DNA of 64,000 nt from Marthasterias glacialis (GCA_911728455.2 OU452239.1:5368384-5432383), one strand, 5' to 3'; numbered from the stretch's first letter, positions 24,171-36,807 are shown. Notes: generated by a model from the letters alone, not told the origin. Numbers and translations are program-made.

Positions 24171-24471
24171 GTTTAAACGCTGCCCATTTGCTGGCTCGGA
24201 CAATATTTGCATTAGACACATCATTCCGTGTCTTCTGGTTAGCATGATTGAGATGAAAACTTTTAGAGTACTGGTACTTTTTCAGCAAACGTCTTTCAAT
24301 CCTTGAAAGCATGGCTACATTTCTAGACACTATGCATAACAATGCAAACAGTGTGACCATGATGTGATAGGCTTCAGTGGATGATGCTATCCACATTAGA
24401 AGTATTTCATAATTGGTAAAATGTTGTCCTTCCCCATTGTGAAATTCAAAGTTTGAACCTACATCGGGTAT

Positions 24472-24828
24472 CTAAAACCATGTTTGCATTGGACTTTTGG
24501 GGGGTAAACTAGCCGAGCAAGTGGGTTAACTTGACCATTGTAAGTCCAGTGCAAACGTATCATCCTGGTAAAACCGGTCAGTAATTCGACATCGGGTTCG
24601 CACATACAGGCTGGTTTATAGTTGGTAGCACGATGGTTGCGTGTCGGTAGAATCGATACGTGACGCAGCTCTTAGTCCACACTGATGCTCAGTTGGTTTG
24701 TTTCACCATCGTCTTGGTTAGTCTATACCCACGTCAAATAATCCAAGTACAGAAACCTGTAAGATTTACCCATAGGAAGTTACCCATGGTCTCGGTTAAA
24801 TATTAATCCAATGCGAATGTGGCTTTAG
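24472..24828. mobile_element. MITE-like element with terminal inverted repeats
   Basis: The outer ends are inverted repeats: CTAAAACCATGTTTGCATTG on the left matches the reverse complement of the right end (CTAAAGCCACATTCGCATTG), 18 of the first 22 positions. An extra inverted repeat lies inside the left part: TTTGCATTGGACTT (24483-24496) pairs with 24542-24555 at 13 of 14 positions. The 357-bp body is richer in CpG than its flanks and has no transposase frame, so this would be a non-autonomous DNA transposon. No clear target-site duplication was found, so the superfamily is unassigned. Confidence 0.65.
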
Positions 24829-24829
24829 G

Positions 24830-26480
24830 CAGGAATGAAACTCACATTCTTTAATGTTCATGGTAAATAAATCTTAACCACTAATCTGCCCAGCCAAGAT
24901 TCCCCATTGAAAGGATTGCAACATGGCCAGATGAAATGGATAAGGTTGTGCCAGCATAGGCCAAAACAACCTCTATACCCAGTAAGTTATCAAAAGGAAC
25001 AAAACAAAACAAAGATTAGCAAATCCTCCACCTCACTAGTGAACCAGTCATATCAAACTTGCCTGTGTGATGGTATAGATTACCGAGTACATCTTCATGC
25101 TGGTGTCATTACTTGCTTAATCTATGATCATGAGGCTAGTTTCAATGACCTTATAGAGTGTGATTCCCAAGCTCTTTTATTCAGCATATTTCCAATTATA
25201 CTATAATGAATTTCAGCCAGGAAATCCAGACCCTAATGGTTAGTTTAATGGCTTTTAATCAGTAAAGGCTTGCCTGGCATTTAGTGTAGGTACTTAAAGA
25301 TAGAGTATAGCATTGGTTACATGTTTAAAATGCATTAAATGTCAATGTTGCTCATTCAGTATATCAGTGCTCTTACAGTATGCAGCTATAACGATGATAT
25401 GACTCTCAACATCAAATATGAAAACATTTAAATTAGATTTATTGTTACCTGAAGTTGTTTTTATTTTCTTTACAAAACTCACAGGGTTCTGTTCAAAAGC
25501 AACTTTAAACAGCAGAAATTAGCTTTTGTTTTTTGTGATAATAAGATTTTAAGTTTTGATAAAGACATGTTGAGAAGAAATTCTGCCATTGTAATTTCTT
25601 GAGTAAACCCTTGAAGACAGAATCGCACAACACTTACTAGCATGATAGAAGTTTTAAGAAGATTATTAGAGTATAGGATTGGCAAATGTTAGCATAGGAT
25701 AAAAATTGTTGAAGATTGACAGGGGGAAAAATGCTTTTTTTCTGCAGCAGAGATGAATATGCAGAATATGCAAACAACTACAAACACTGCCAAATAACTG
25801 CCAAATATTGAAATTTGAGTACTTTATCTTTAATACTTGCATCTACCTCAAAGATATCACCTTGAGAATGATAGCGGCAGACAATAAAGGTTTGGCATCC
25901 TACATAATTGATACAACCAAGAGGTTTCCAGCTACACCATGGCTACATAAAATAAAAATATCAGATCCAAGAAATCTTGCACTCAACAATTTAATCCACT
26001 TAACATACAGACTGAAATGTCAGGTGTGATTCTATCTGACTCTAGGACCTTAACAAATCAAATATAACAATATCAGATAGGATTTGTTTTGTGAAAAGGA
26101 TGGTAATACATTTGGTTTTTGGATCAATACCTTCTTAGAGTCTGTTTTTTTAAAGCTTTAAAAGTTCAATCATAATGAGTGGTTTTGTGTGTTTTTTTTA
26201 ATAAAGAAAGTAGTGTACATAAAACTTGCTTTTTGTTTTGAGTCAGCTAGGCATGCTCAAGAAGTCACTAAAGTCTTTGGACTGATCTTAAACCAATTTT
26301 TATTTTCTATTCTGATATCTGACTGTTTTTGTTTAATGTTTCTATTGTTTGATTTGATCCCTTTTCAAAGCTTTTGGTTAATTTTTAAATGTTTCAATTT
26401 TCTTATGTTAATCTGACTGCAATTCAGCTGTTCAGAATTTCAATCAACCATTTCAAATCAAATAAAATCAGAAGAAATAA
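24830..26480. other. No gene seen
   Basis: Very AT-rich sequence with short frames only. No repeat was recognised. Confidence 0.45.
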
Positions 26481-26484
26481 AATC

Positions 26485-26800
26485 AAACCATTTTGGTAAA
26501 AGCCTATACTCAAACCCCAAGATACCTTAACTACTCAGGCCTACCCAAGAATTCCTTTTTCTAAGAGATATTTTTGACACTCAGGCCTACTCAAAACTTT
26601 CTTTTTCTAAAATACATTTTTAATACTCTGCCTACTTAAGACATCGGTGTATTTGTAAAATATAAAATAATATTCTTTATCCCAATGCCTTTTTCTCAAT
26701 GATACCTTCACTACCCGGGCTTACTAAAGACTTCATTTTTCTCAAAGATACTTTTACTTCTCCTGCCTGCTCAGAATTCATTTTCTCAAAGGTAATGGAA
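26485..26800 (+). repeat. Degenerate 46-bp tandem repeat
   Basis: Units contain an ACTCAGGCCTACTCAA-like block followed by a T-rich block and CTAAGAGATA-like sequence. Equivalent positions fall at 26533, 26579 and 26625, then 26710 and 26756 after a stretch with lost periodicity. The exact 46-bp spacing despite heavy divergence marks this as an old array. Confidence 0.75.
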
Positions 26801-29800
26801 CGGTAATTGCAAAGCAAAAATATACCATGTTATTAATACTTTACATCAAGGAATTACCATAAGCACAGAGTAAGGCCTAAGATTGAGTAAGTTGGTGATG
26901 AAATGACTGGCAGATTGAATAGATGATTGAATGATAGCAATGACCTGTACATTACAGCAGTTAACACTTCATTACAGTCTGTCATGCCTAGTTGATATAA
27001 CCATGTGTGTCAGTGGTGTGACCAGAACTATTTGGCCTTCCTAACCCCCATCCCCTCCAATGCACACACTCAGCAATGCTTTTTCCTATCTTCTTTTAAG
27101 CCTCGATAAAACCGATGGACTAAAGACAATTTAAGAGATACCCACATATTTGTGAACTATTTTAATGAGACAGCATAGTACTGATGAGTATTGGGAAGAA
27201 ATTATATTTTTAATCTTCCAGATTTTCTTTTTACAAAAGTGGCAACTCCTAAGAAAACAATTAAGTGTTGTTATTTTTCAGCAACTTGTGATTTTAATCT
27301 GATTTATTTTATCTTGCCTCACAAGTGGTCCATGACAGGTATCAAATTTTAAGAACAAAAAGTATCTTGCTCGCACAATCTTATCTATCAAGTACTTAAT
27401 TGAATGAAATTGTCACAGGCTGGGTTTAAGATGCATTTCTTTCAGTTCCATTCATTTCAATTCATTCTTTATGCAGTAAATTAAATCTAAATGATTTGAA
27501 GGAATGTATTCTTCCTAAACTAAAGCCACACCATCAATTTAAAATGCTCTGTGGTATCTCATTTATTTGGTTTATTATTTCAGCTGATGAAATGACTGAC
27601 AGGTACCGAAACAGTGCACAAATTTACAGACAGGGCTTGAGGATTTGCCGGAAGCAAAAGAAATCACAACATCTAAAAGGTTAAACCTACAAAATAGGTA
27701 GGATTTGAAACTAGATTAAAGCATACAAAAACTGACTCAATAGATCGCAATATTTTTATCCTCATTTGAGTTGGTTCCAAAATAGAAAACCTTGTGCTAT
27801 TAATTTTTCAGGTCTGCTGAGAATGCAATAGCAGGGAACTCATTTTTGATCAGGAAAATTATTTTGGACTTTATGGCAAAAAGCCTCCGGTCCAATTTCA
27901 AGAACTGCTTAAGCTCACAAATTAGCACAGCACAAATAAATTATGAAACACAAATCTTGATAGGACTAAGAACCCCTAATATCCCTGTCATCACCAAGGG
28001 TGAATCCATCCTTTAAGGTGAGAGAAAGTTACCACAACTCTTTATGTCAACAATGAATTGTTTGTTTCTGCTTTGCCGACTTTGACCACTTTCAACTGTC
28101 AGTACATTAAGCAATCCAGCAAACTGAGTGAACACCTAGACCAATAACAATACCTGAGGCCATGTCACTCAGACCTTTCAATTTCAAACCAAATCATGCA
28201 TGTGGTGAGTTCTGATGCACTATTACATGTATTTGAACTCATAAAACCACAACATGTGTGCACAGTCTTGGAAGGAGTCTTTGGTGAGCATTTGTCCCCT
28301 GCCTGTAATAATTGCAAGGGCGGAAGGCAGACCAAGATAAGACAACTTGAAGATAAGTCACACAGCCTTCTTGTTCACGCACTGCTTGGAAAGTGCGCAC
28401 ATGAAGCAGTAACCCATCACTTTTGACTCAAAGAAGGTGCAGTAGTAGGTAGAGGCATTATTTACAAAGGGTCTAATATTTACATCAACCTGCCTGTTAT
28501 TGAGGAGTAAATTAGTAATAAGACGGAGTGAAGAAAGGAAAAATAACTGTGATTGGTTATAGAAGTACATACCACACAGAGGTGCAGCACTTTTAACACA
28601 AAAGAGTCTGCAAACTCTCTTATCACTGTCAACTATTGGTATAGGCTCATCAGTGTAAATTTGTTACAGGTACCTTTACTTGTACTATACCCTGAAAACT
28701 AGTTTACTCTAAGACAATTAATGAAAACAAGTTACAAAGAAGATGGAATATGGCAATCAAAGGCAACAGAGAAAACACAATGTTATCATGCATATTAGTT
28801 GTTTCCTAAAAATCTTGAGTAAATGTATCTTACAGTTTCTTGCTAAGTTATGGTGTAGGGTTAAAGGACAAACATTTCCAAACAAAGAATGTTGTATCTG
28901 ACCATTTCCTTCTCTTCACAAGGAATGTACATCATCTCCGTAAAACTAATTACAAAAATTACAAATTGTTACCAAAAGTTGATACAGAAATATTGAAATA
29001 TGTTTTATGAAAAAAGTGTCCATATTTAGAAAATGTTGGCCTATAAGCATCAAATTATGCATTTTCCCATTAAAAAGACATTAGCAGTTACTATATTATG
29101 GTTTTAGGTATGTATGTAAAAATTTTTCATATAAGCTGTAGTATAAGAATTGAGAGTAAGTCCAGGATTGCTAGTCATTGACAAAGCTATAACAATGAAT
29201 TTCAATCTTAAGCTGATAATAAAACTCATGTACCTGTACCAATCCTGCAGAAATATTTCTGCATTAAAAAACTGTCAGAAACAACTGAAGACCCAACAAA
29301 TCAACCCTACTTATTTCAATTACTACAATCAATAAGCCTAATATAAACATGCACATAATAAACCCCTGACAAAACTAATCAGTTTTTCTGTTTTTGTTTT
29401 CTCTAAAACATGACCACCAAATATGATGAAGCTGTAAGGGCAGATTTGTAGACCTCAAGGCATTTAATTAAGGGTCCATAATTTGTTTAGCTCCTGGGTG
29501 ATCTCTACCATTAGTACAATTTGAGCATTTATTAGAATGACAAGCAGTTAACTGGTGATTTAAATTACCAACTTTTTGGAAAATGTATTTCTATTTATGC
29601 CACATGAAATACGAGTTGTTAGAACATGAAAAAACAGGGTTTGCAGCACACAAATTTGCACACACAAAAACAGATCCATACGTTTTTTGGATTGTTTTTA
29701 TTTTCGCCTGAAAATGTATTTACTTGATGGTCGAATCATAAGTTTTATTTTAGAACTTGTTCATTAGGTGCACTACAGCACTAGGGCTGCCACCAACTAT

Positions 29801-31890
29801 CATACACCATTAGTTACAGCATCTATAAACAGACCATTTCAATGGTTGATAAACTCGGATAGTTGGCTGTTGGAATAACCATCAGTCATCAAGTAATATA
29901 ACACCTGGGTTTTTTTCCCATTTAAATAATTTGTTTCTCCCAAAAGCCCCAATTTCTGAAATTTGTTAGAAATCCAGCCAGGAATGGCGACCGCTTCGAC
30001 CCCTTGTGCATATATTGGCTGTTCCTTCCTTTTAAATATGAGCCTCTAGAACCTGTTGTCATTCAGTCTCTTTAAGATTAGTCTGAGATTATTGGGACTG
30101 GATACAGCAACTGGCTGTGAGTACCATCTTGCTTGCAATACAAGCTGTGAAGGGATCAATAGTTGAAGCTGCTCCTTAGGGAGGGTTATATGTGGTTACT
30201 CATGTTCAATAAGTATGCACCAGAGAAAATGCCTACAAACCTGTCGATTATTCAAACAATCCTATCCAATCAAACTTCACAAATATAAATGAAGTAAGAA
30301 TATACCTGTTTACTCAATGATAATGCTTACTTATTGCTGGGAGCTGCACATTAAAAAGATATTGCAGATTAAAATGGCTTTTTAAGCTAAATTTATTTGA
30401 AAATCACGCCATCTTATAAAGTAAAACAAGCATACTTTTGCAGGCAAGGCTCATGAGAGTTGAACAACATTGGCAAATGGTTTGCGCATTTAAGTTCATG
30501 TATGTTGCTTGTTTTAATCACTGTAAACTGGCAAAGGAACATGATCAAGATGTTTTTGCAAACACAGCTTGTGATAAAAATCAGACATTTGATTCTGCAA
30601 GCCAGACACATGGTGTTTAATGTAAACTAAAAAGCACATGATTTTCAAAAACTACATAAAGATAGGTACAGGATCTGTGCACACTAGGCACATGATTATC
30701 TGGATCAACGTAAGTAGTACCCAGTCACATAATTATAAGCCTATTTACACCATACATGACTGTACAACCATGCTAACCAGTACATGCTCATACATCTATG
30801 TACACGTAGTTGATGCAGAGAAAGTTCTAACCAGGTACATGATTTAGCAAATTGGAAACAACACTTTTGCAATAATGGGTCTTCAAGTAATTGTTGACCA
30901 ACATGTTTACTAGCCCACACATGGATTTTTATTCATTAACTTAAAGTTGGCGTATTTAATCAGTCAATTTCCCATGGATTTCACTTTGCTATTATTGCTG
31001 AAACAATGTAGCCAACTGTGACTATATGCACTGCATGGGTAGATCCCTCCTAATGTACTCAATGCAAATAGGGTATTGGGTGACTATTGCACACAGCCTA
31101 GCATGTCCCTTGGGGTAGTTCACTTGCATTAATTCACTGAATACATCTTCTTAGTCAGGCTAGTTTGTAGCATTATGCATTCCCACATCAACTTTGACTC
31201 AATAAAAAAACAAAGTAACTATGTTCATGTCACTGCAACATATCTACTCACAAACGCAACTCATTTTCCAAATACTATCATCTTTTGAGTTTAAGAGATA
31301 CACCTAGTATTGCTTCCTGAATATTGCAAATAAATCAATCTTTATTTTCCGAAAACAAATGCTTGACTAATTAATTTTTTTTTTAAATTTTTTAACAATC
31401 TGCATAGCTTAGATGCAACAGCGCTGTATCTTTTGACACTGGTTTTACATCTAAGACAAATCATTAGTGAGATTTGAGAGTTACATTCAAATACACACCC
31501 TGTGCATCGATGCTTTAAATCTGAATTCAGATCTGTTACTCAAAATCCAAACAATTCCATTTTTTGAGTGCCAGTGGGGTTTAGGGATAAATCTCAGTAA
31601 TGAAATCTAGACCAACCCATTTCTGAGTCATTCCGAAGGCAACCCACCACTCCTCTGTAATAACCATACAATTTCACCAAGGCCAGACAGACACTGATAT
31701 TTTTGTTGCACAACTTCCTCTGCAATATAACCCTTTACATTTCCAGCAGGGCAGGAGGGGGTGGAGCTAGTGAGGGAACCAGGCTCCGCACACCCAATAA
31801 TATTTCTAAGTTGGTAATTTGAGCCTTGGTCTGAAAATGAAGCACCAAAGCAACTAGTAACAAGTTCCCTTTCATATTGGCTTAAGACCT
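26800..31890. other. No gene seen; possible small exon and transposon-end-like string
   Basis: AT-rich DNA. At 27583 a good acceptor (pyrimidine-rich, ending TTTCAG) precedes a 96-bp open stretch ending at AAAG/GTTAAA, an exon-like shape with no recognised product. At 29783 CTAGGGCTGCCACCAACTA resembles some hAT ends, with a 9-bp inverted partner (GATAGTTGG) at about 29857, but no second end was found. None is called. Confidence 0.4.
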
Positions 31891-31894
31891 GAAA

Positions 31895-32455
31895 ATAGGG
31901 CTTGGGAATATTTTTTTCACAACTGCATGGAGATGAGGTCAAACTGGGGTCATGTCAGTGTAAGTTGTTAACAATTTTTCAAGATCTTTCCAACAATGTA
32001 TAGATTGTAAACAAATCCATTGCAGAGTTGAGATTTGTTTTGTTCTATATATTAAAGTTTGAATTAATGTAATTTGCCACCTGTTGACATCATTATGACA
32101 TCACAATTATATGTAAGGGTACAAGAGAGGGTCTTTCTATATTTGACGTTTCAAGGTTGTGTCAACTACAAGCTTTTCAATTGTCTGTTTATTTACTTCG
32201 ATTCTAAAATAATTTCGTAGATGAAACCTTCAAATTCTGTTCTCATAAAACCAACAGCTCTTGGGAAAATTGTTTTCATTGAACTTCCTTTTTGGACAGA
32301 AGACAAGGTCATGTTGAGGTCATGTCAATGAAAAATGTTTTTTTTGATTTTCCAAGACCTTTAGGATGATGTAACAATTAATTACATAATTCATGAGTCA
32401 TGTTGTCTTGACATATTAACCTTTGATTTTGTGTCACTTGACATAAACTATGGTC
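31895..32455 (+). repeat. Diverged tandem duplication, period about 360 bp
   Basis: Two related segments start at 31901 (CTTGGGAATATTTTTTTCA) and 32260 (CTTGGGAAAATTGTTTTCA). Both continue through AGGTCA-containing sequence, a GGTCATGTCA block, a T-run, and an AAGATCTTTCC / AAGACCTTTAG block, then run out near 32095 and 32455. They are two copies of one sequence, now strongly diverged, in direct orientation. It may be two adjacent insertions of one interspersed repeat. Confidence 0.65.
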
Positions 32456-32910
32456 TAAGTAAATGATATGTTTCAAGTCTGTCTAAATGTTGTTTGCATG
32501 AGAAACTGTACTGAGTAGGTTTAGTGAATTGAAGAGAAAGATAAAAACAGAACAGAAATAATAGTTGTTTGACCGAACACTTAAAAAAAAACTGACCGGG
32601 CAAAAAAAATAATAACTAAATTTAAAAAAAGTTTCACTGCGCCCATGTTTTCCAGTACACAGTTTGATTTTCTAATGGAAGTTTGTCTTTTCTAACTGCA
32701 AATGGTGAAATTCCAGTCCTGGACTATCTCAGATGAGGCATGTGGAGGAATGAGGGTCGACACATGATATGCTTTCCCATTAAACGACAAGACTAGATCT
32801 GTGTGACTTTTGAATCTTACAACTAAAGTGAATTGTACTACTTACTGGGAAACTGATACATCAGTGGTTTTTTTTTACAATAGTTATTCCAGTAACTGGC
32901 CTTTCATCAA

Positions 32911-33000
32911 CCAGGCGAGTAAGTTGGTCTAGTAAGTCAGACATCTGCTCTAAAAGTTTTTGTGTTCGAATCCTGTGTGTGGATTCTCATTTTTCCATAA
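32911..33000 (+). mobile_element. Diverged SINE head, copy C
   Basis: GTTGGTCTAGTAAGTCAGAC is followed by ACATCTGCTCTAAAAG and the B-box-like TGTTCGAATCC (about 32963-32973). These correspond in order to the A-box region, ACATCTGCTCT and B-box of copy A. The tail is too diverged to place its end. Confidence 0.6.
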
Positions 33001-33078
33001 GATTTGTCCTCAAAAAGAGTGATGTTACACACTTCAGAGTATTTCCTGGCAGGCTAGGTACTACACTGTGCATAAATC

Positions 33079-33290
33079 AGGGGTTGCCCTTCACTTTTTC
33101 AATGACTAGCCAGCAGGACCAGTTAGCTTGGAATTTCACTTGTCCATCAGCTTTGTCACTAGTCCATATTTCATATCAATTAGGGGTGTATTTCATCACT
33201 AACCTAGCAAGCCGGACCACTTGGAGAGAGTTTTCACTGGTCCTCAGGTATTTTAACTAGCATTTGGCCAGTGGACCACTTTTAAGGGAA
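33079..33290 (+). repeat. Small dispersed-type element with internal repeats
   Basis: A phrase of the type CTAGC-n-GGACCA-n-TT recurs three times: GACTAGCCAGCAGGACCAGT (about 33103), CCTAGCAAGCCGGACCACTT (about 33204) and CTAGCATTTGGCCAGTGGACC (about 33257, shown shortened). CACTAGTCC and CACTGGTCC lie between them. The outer ends (GGTTGCCCTT and AAGGGAACATT) are weakly inverted. The pattern suggests a short non-autonomous element, family not named. Confidence 0.5.
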
Positions 33291-33655
33291 CATTTGCATC
33301 TTGTAGGCCCATCATGGTTTCAACATAAATCCAAGTATTGTAAAAATAACGACTAAACAAGATTTGAGATGCATAATAATTCCTCACTGTTTTCAAGAAG
33401 TGAAATATCTGTCAAAAACTGCTTAATTTGGCTAACTGGTTTTTGTACAAATTATTAATATATTCAAAGTTGTAAACATTTTCAGCAATTTTCTGGATGT
33501 AACACGTTCCTAACCACACTAATTAGCATGACCGGTATGACTAGATTCAAGTGCCATTTTGTGTTTCCATAAAATGACATATCATGATACGCCACTTTAG
33601 CCATTGAAATACAAAGCCCTGGCATGGTGCCAAATGCCTGTGGTATGAATTTTGC

Positions 33656-33765
33656 GTTTTCACAAAGTGGTGTATCTTTTGACCTATTTATGATCAGTGT
33701 TTTCACAAAGTGGTGTATCTTTTGACCTATTTATGATTAGTGTTTTTATAAAGTGAAACATCTTA
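33656..33765 (+). repeat. 43-bp tandem repeat, about 2.5 copies
   Basis: CACAAAGTGGTGTATCTTTT occurs at 33661 and again at 33704, with identical downstream GACCTATTTATGAT. A decayed third copy starts at 33747. The first two copies differ by only about one base, so the duplication is recent. Related phrases upstream (33570-33600) hint at older units. Confidence 0.8.
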
Positions 33766-34577
33766 TAAGGGATTGGTTTGTACACATCGCTCAGCGGGAA
33801 AATCTTGTCTTTTGTTTTCACGAAGTGGCATTTGTGTATAGAAATTAATAACTCATCAAAACAGCTTCAAGATTCAAAACACATTGACAGTTCTGCATGG
33901 ATGAAAAAGTCAGCTTCATTTTGGTATTGACACAAACAAATACAAAATACAAAAAGTTTCTGAAACAGCAGTTTGATGAAATTGTTCAACTTGAACCACA
34001 ATTTTCTCTATGCTGCGGAGCCTAGACATCACTTTGTAAAACCAGTGGGGAATTGTAACCTGTAATCCCCATCAAATTTAAGATTTTGTTTTCTTTCATT
34101 GAGTTGGGTGCATAATATGCCTGTACAGGAAACCATTTTGAATCATACGTTGTCATGAGAAACATGGTCTATTCAATTCATTTGTCAATTTAATGTCAAC
34201 ATTTCTAGTTACAGTACCATACCTTGATGGTCTTGTTGAAAATGTTCTTATACAGTTATTTGTTCTGAGTTTTTATTTTCTTTTATTTTATTTATTCCCT
34301 TGTTCATCATTTGACATTCAATGCTTGCATTTTTTTCTTCTAAATTCCTAAACACCTGGTGTTTGAATGCCAGGCATCAAGTTAAACACCTTCTGTACTT
34401 GGCATGCCCGCTAGTGTCATATAAAAGTCTCATTTCCTTTTCTGATATGATACAACTGGGAATCATTCTCAACATCATTGCAGAGTACCACCTATGACGT
34501 ACATATTTAACTATCCAATAGAGTGCGGTAGTCTACAGATGTTAATGGGACTGAAATGCTAGTCATTTGAGAGGAAT

Positions 34578-34592
34578 TAATTAGCTTTGATC
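34578..34592. promoter_or_regulatory. Adjacent homeodomain and TCF/LEF-type sites
   Basis: TAATTA (34578-34583) is directly followed by CTTTGATC (34585-34592), a match to the TCF/LEF consensus. The surrounding 34480-34760 shows no repeat structure. Functional use is inferred from motif identity only. Confidence 0.25.
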
Positions 34593-34792
34593 TGCGGCTA
34601 AACAGCAGGATGAAGTGGAGTAGTGGTTTGGACAGGATGTATAAAGAAGCGACTTATCATCAATTACACTCAATGCCATAGCCTGCAGATTAAACAGTGG
34701 AATAATCAAGCAGTCACGGTCTACCAATACGCACGCTCTGTGCCTGCAACCATTCATACCACTCCAGTAGTCAATTTGATTCTTAAGTGGCT

Positions 34793-34990
34793 ATCAGGCT
34801 GATTCATGCACCCTGGTGGAGTGGGTTCGAATCCCAACCACACTGATTATGATGGAGTAGCCTTGGGCAAGTTGTTGTCAAAGATGATTGTGTCATTTAA
34901 AGTGTGTTCCTGTACGTCCTTGAGCCAGACACTTAACCATAATTGCTTTGTCCTTGGGTGAGACATAGAGCTTGTAGCTTCTAACATTGG
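34793..34990 (+). mobile_element. tRNA-derived SINE, second family (copy D)
   Basis: A B-box GGTTCGAATCC (34824-34834) follows a tRNA-like GCACCCTGGTGGAGTG. The body has CCTTGGGCAAG and then ACACTTAACCATAATTGCTT and GTCCTTGGGTGAGACATAG, phrases typical of invertebrate tRNA-SINE bodies. It differs from family A after the B-box, so it is a separate family. The 3' boundary is approximate. Confidence 0.65.
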
Positions 34991-35804
34991 GTAGGGCATT
35001 TCATCCCTAGAACACTTATTATGAGGGAGTATTTATTAGATGTATTTTTAATGAAACTCCATTGTTTACCAGTTGCCCTAAAAGTACTTTTGAGTATTTG
35101 CACTTGAGTTTTCTTCTGAATTAATAATAGACTGCCACTGATGAGTTCAAAACTTTCTGACAGCATTGACTTGGCAAGAATAATCTTTCCATAGTAATTC
35201 AATCTCATGGTTCCCCCCCCCCCAAATAACAACTTCATTGTCAACAAGATAAAATATTATTGTCAAACTCTTCAAGCAACTGAAAATGTCGCAGAAGTAT
35301 GCAATGGAATGATTGCCTTATTTACCAATGCCCACACAGACAGAGGGGAATCACACAGTGTTTTTCACATTGGCAAATATGTAGCCAGCTAACATAATGG
35401 ATGAATCAACAACAGCGCAAGCAGTCCTCCTGTGTGGCCAGACTCAAGTACATGCAATATGATTGCATTATGATCTGGACACCCTGGCCATATGTCCATT
35501 GTGGCCTCTTAATATCTATCCCATGGGTAACCACTTAACACTGGCTTGACAGAAACTCTGCATCTTTTGTAACCCAGATGTTTATTCATACGCCCGCTTC
35601 CATTTAGAAATGTATGCATACACATGTGCAACAGTATTTCACACACGTTAAAGTGTGGATCAAGTTCACAGGTATTTCAAATCTCTTGTCATCCAATTAT
35701 TCAGGGAATAAACTTGCGGACAAGAAAAATATGCAGTCAACAACTCAATGACATTTAGACTTTCATGGTATCAAAACTGTGCACATCATAAAAACATCAG
35801 GTTG

Positions 35805-35991
35805 TTATTTGTAATTTTTACCCATACACCGATGTATGTTAAGCACTGTGTACTCAGTACTTTCCCTGAGTCCTGTGAAAAAATTCACATGCATTTTTTC
35901 CTCGGGTGCGATTCAAACCCACGACCCCCGCCATTCTAAAGCAGATGTCTTACCAACTAGACTACCATGACTGCCCAGTAGCTAGAGGCAG
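35805..35991 (-). mobile_element. tRNA-derived SINE, copy B (full-length type)
   Basis: Reverse-oriented 187-bp copy of the element at 7485-7672, from CTGCCTCTAGCTAC through the A-box (identical TAGTCTAGTTGG), a slightly changed B-box (GGTTTGAATCG) and the GTATGGG tail ending ACAAATAA. The matching lengths and ends define the true borders of the family. Differences from copy A are mostly transitions, so both are moderately old. Confidence 0.85.
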
Positions 35992-35994
35992 GCT

Positions 35995-36130
35995 GGCATA
36001 ATATTACTTTCCCTGCCTTTTACCTCTGAGGACCTTAGTTCAAATCTTGCCATGCTGACTTGGGTTTCAACCTTGTGAGGTTTTACAATGTCAGTGTCCT
36101 TTCTTAAAAATCTTCTTTTTACAGTTTTTT
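35995..36130 (+). mobile_element. Possible worn SINE fragment (copy E)
   Basis: GAGGACCTTAGTTCAAATCT with a B-box-like AGTTCAAATCT (36037-36047) is followed by a body-like GGGTTTCAACC and GTGAGGTTTTAC. No A-box was identified. It abuts the 5' end of copy B in opposite orientation, which would be consistent with SINEs inserting next to each other. Confidence 0.35.
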
Positions 36131-36499
36131 TTCTCTGGGCCTATGGGAAACAGTACCCATAACTTTTGGAGATTATTTGGTTTTGCTACCAGAGAGCCAA
36201 CCCTGTGAAAAATTCTCTTCTTAACCCCTCCCCCCCCCCACGCCAGACTCAAAATTCTGAATACAATTATGAATACTTCCCTATAAACTGGGATAGAGAT
36301 TCCAAGAGTGTTTCATGGAAAGAGTCTAAATTCATCCAGCTACCACACACACAAATGTACAATGTATACCTTTCTTGGTGATCAAGCAGTCCTGTCACAT
36401 ACAATGTGAGTGAATGTTTCTTTGATAACTTGTGGGCGGGGTACACACGGGAGATGTAGACAGTGTTGTATTGACAATGCTAACTATGCAAATAATATT

Positions 36500-36807
36500 G
36501 TAATGACTCTAGTCACTACCATCTACACAAGAATACTGGTGTGTGATTGGCTGGTAGTTATTAGACATGTGATAGTCACTTACAAGGTAGGGTTACCAGT
36601 ACACAGGGTACACCAGCCAACCAATGAGAAGAGTCATAAACCATGTTTAATACTAAATCCAACCAAACCATACAGATCTTATCAGAGTCCAAAGGTTTGG
36701 GTACTGACTCAATCCACCTGACGTCATCATCACAATAATCTTGGTCGCGCCATTTTGATTGTCAATGTACCTGTGTGTTATACAGTTTAGTGCGAATTTT
36801 AGGCAGC
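36500..36807 (+). promoter_or_regulatory. Promoter-like CpG-bearing stretch
   Basis: Several common promoter motifs cluster here: inverted CCAAT boxes (ATTGG at 36546 and CCAAT at 36621, within a partial inverted repeat), a perfect CRE TGACGTCA (36719-36726) and CGCGCCATTTTG (36746-36757), which fits E2F and reversed YY1 cores. CpGs are denser than in the flanks. A Kozak-acceptable ATG follows at 36808. This is the only place in the window where such motifs stack in order ahead of an ATG. It may equally be an enhancer or repeat fragment. Confidence 0.35.

Noticed and set aside
27583-27680. Internal exon with TTTCAG acceptor and AAAG/GTTAAA donor
   Set aside because: The peptide (ADEMTDRYRNSAQIYRQGLR) is not recognised, the donor is weak and no neighbouring exons are visible.
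29775-29890. hAT transposon end (CTAGGGCTGCC...)
   Set aside because: Only one plausible end and a 9-bp inner inverted repeat were found; no second terminus or 8-bp target duplication.
31628-31942. 104-codon minus frame as a gene
   Set aside because: It extends into the 360-bp duplicated region, lacks recognisable domains and is within chance length.
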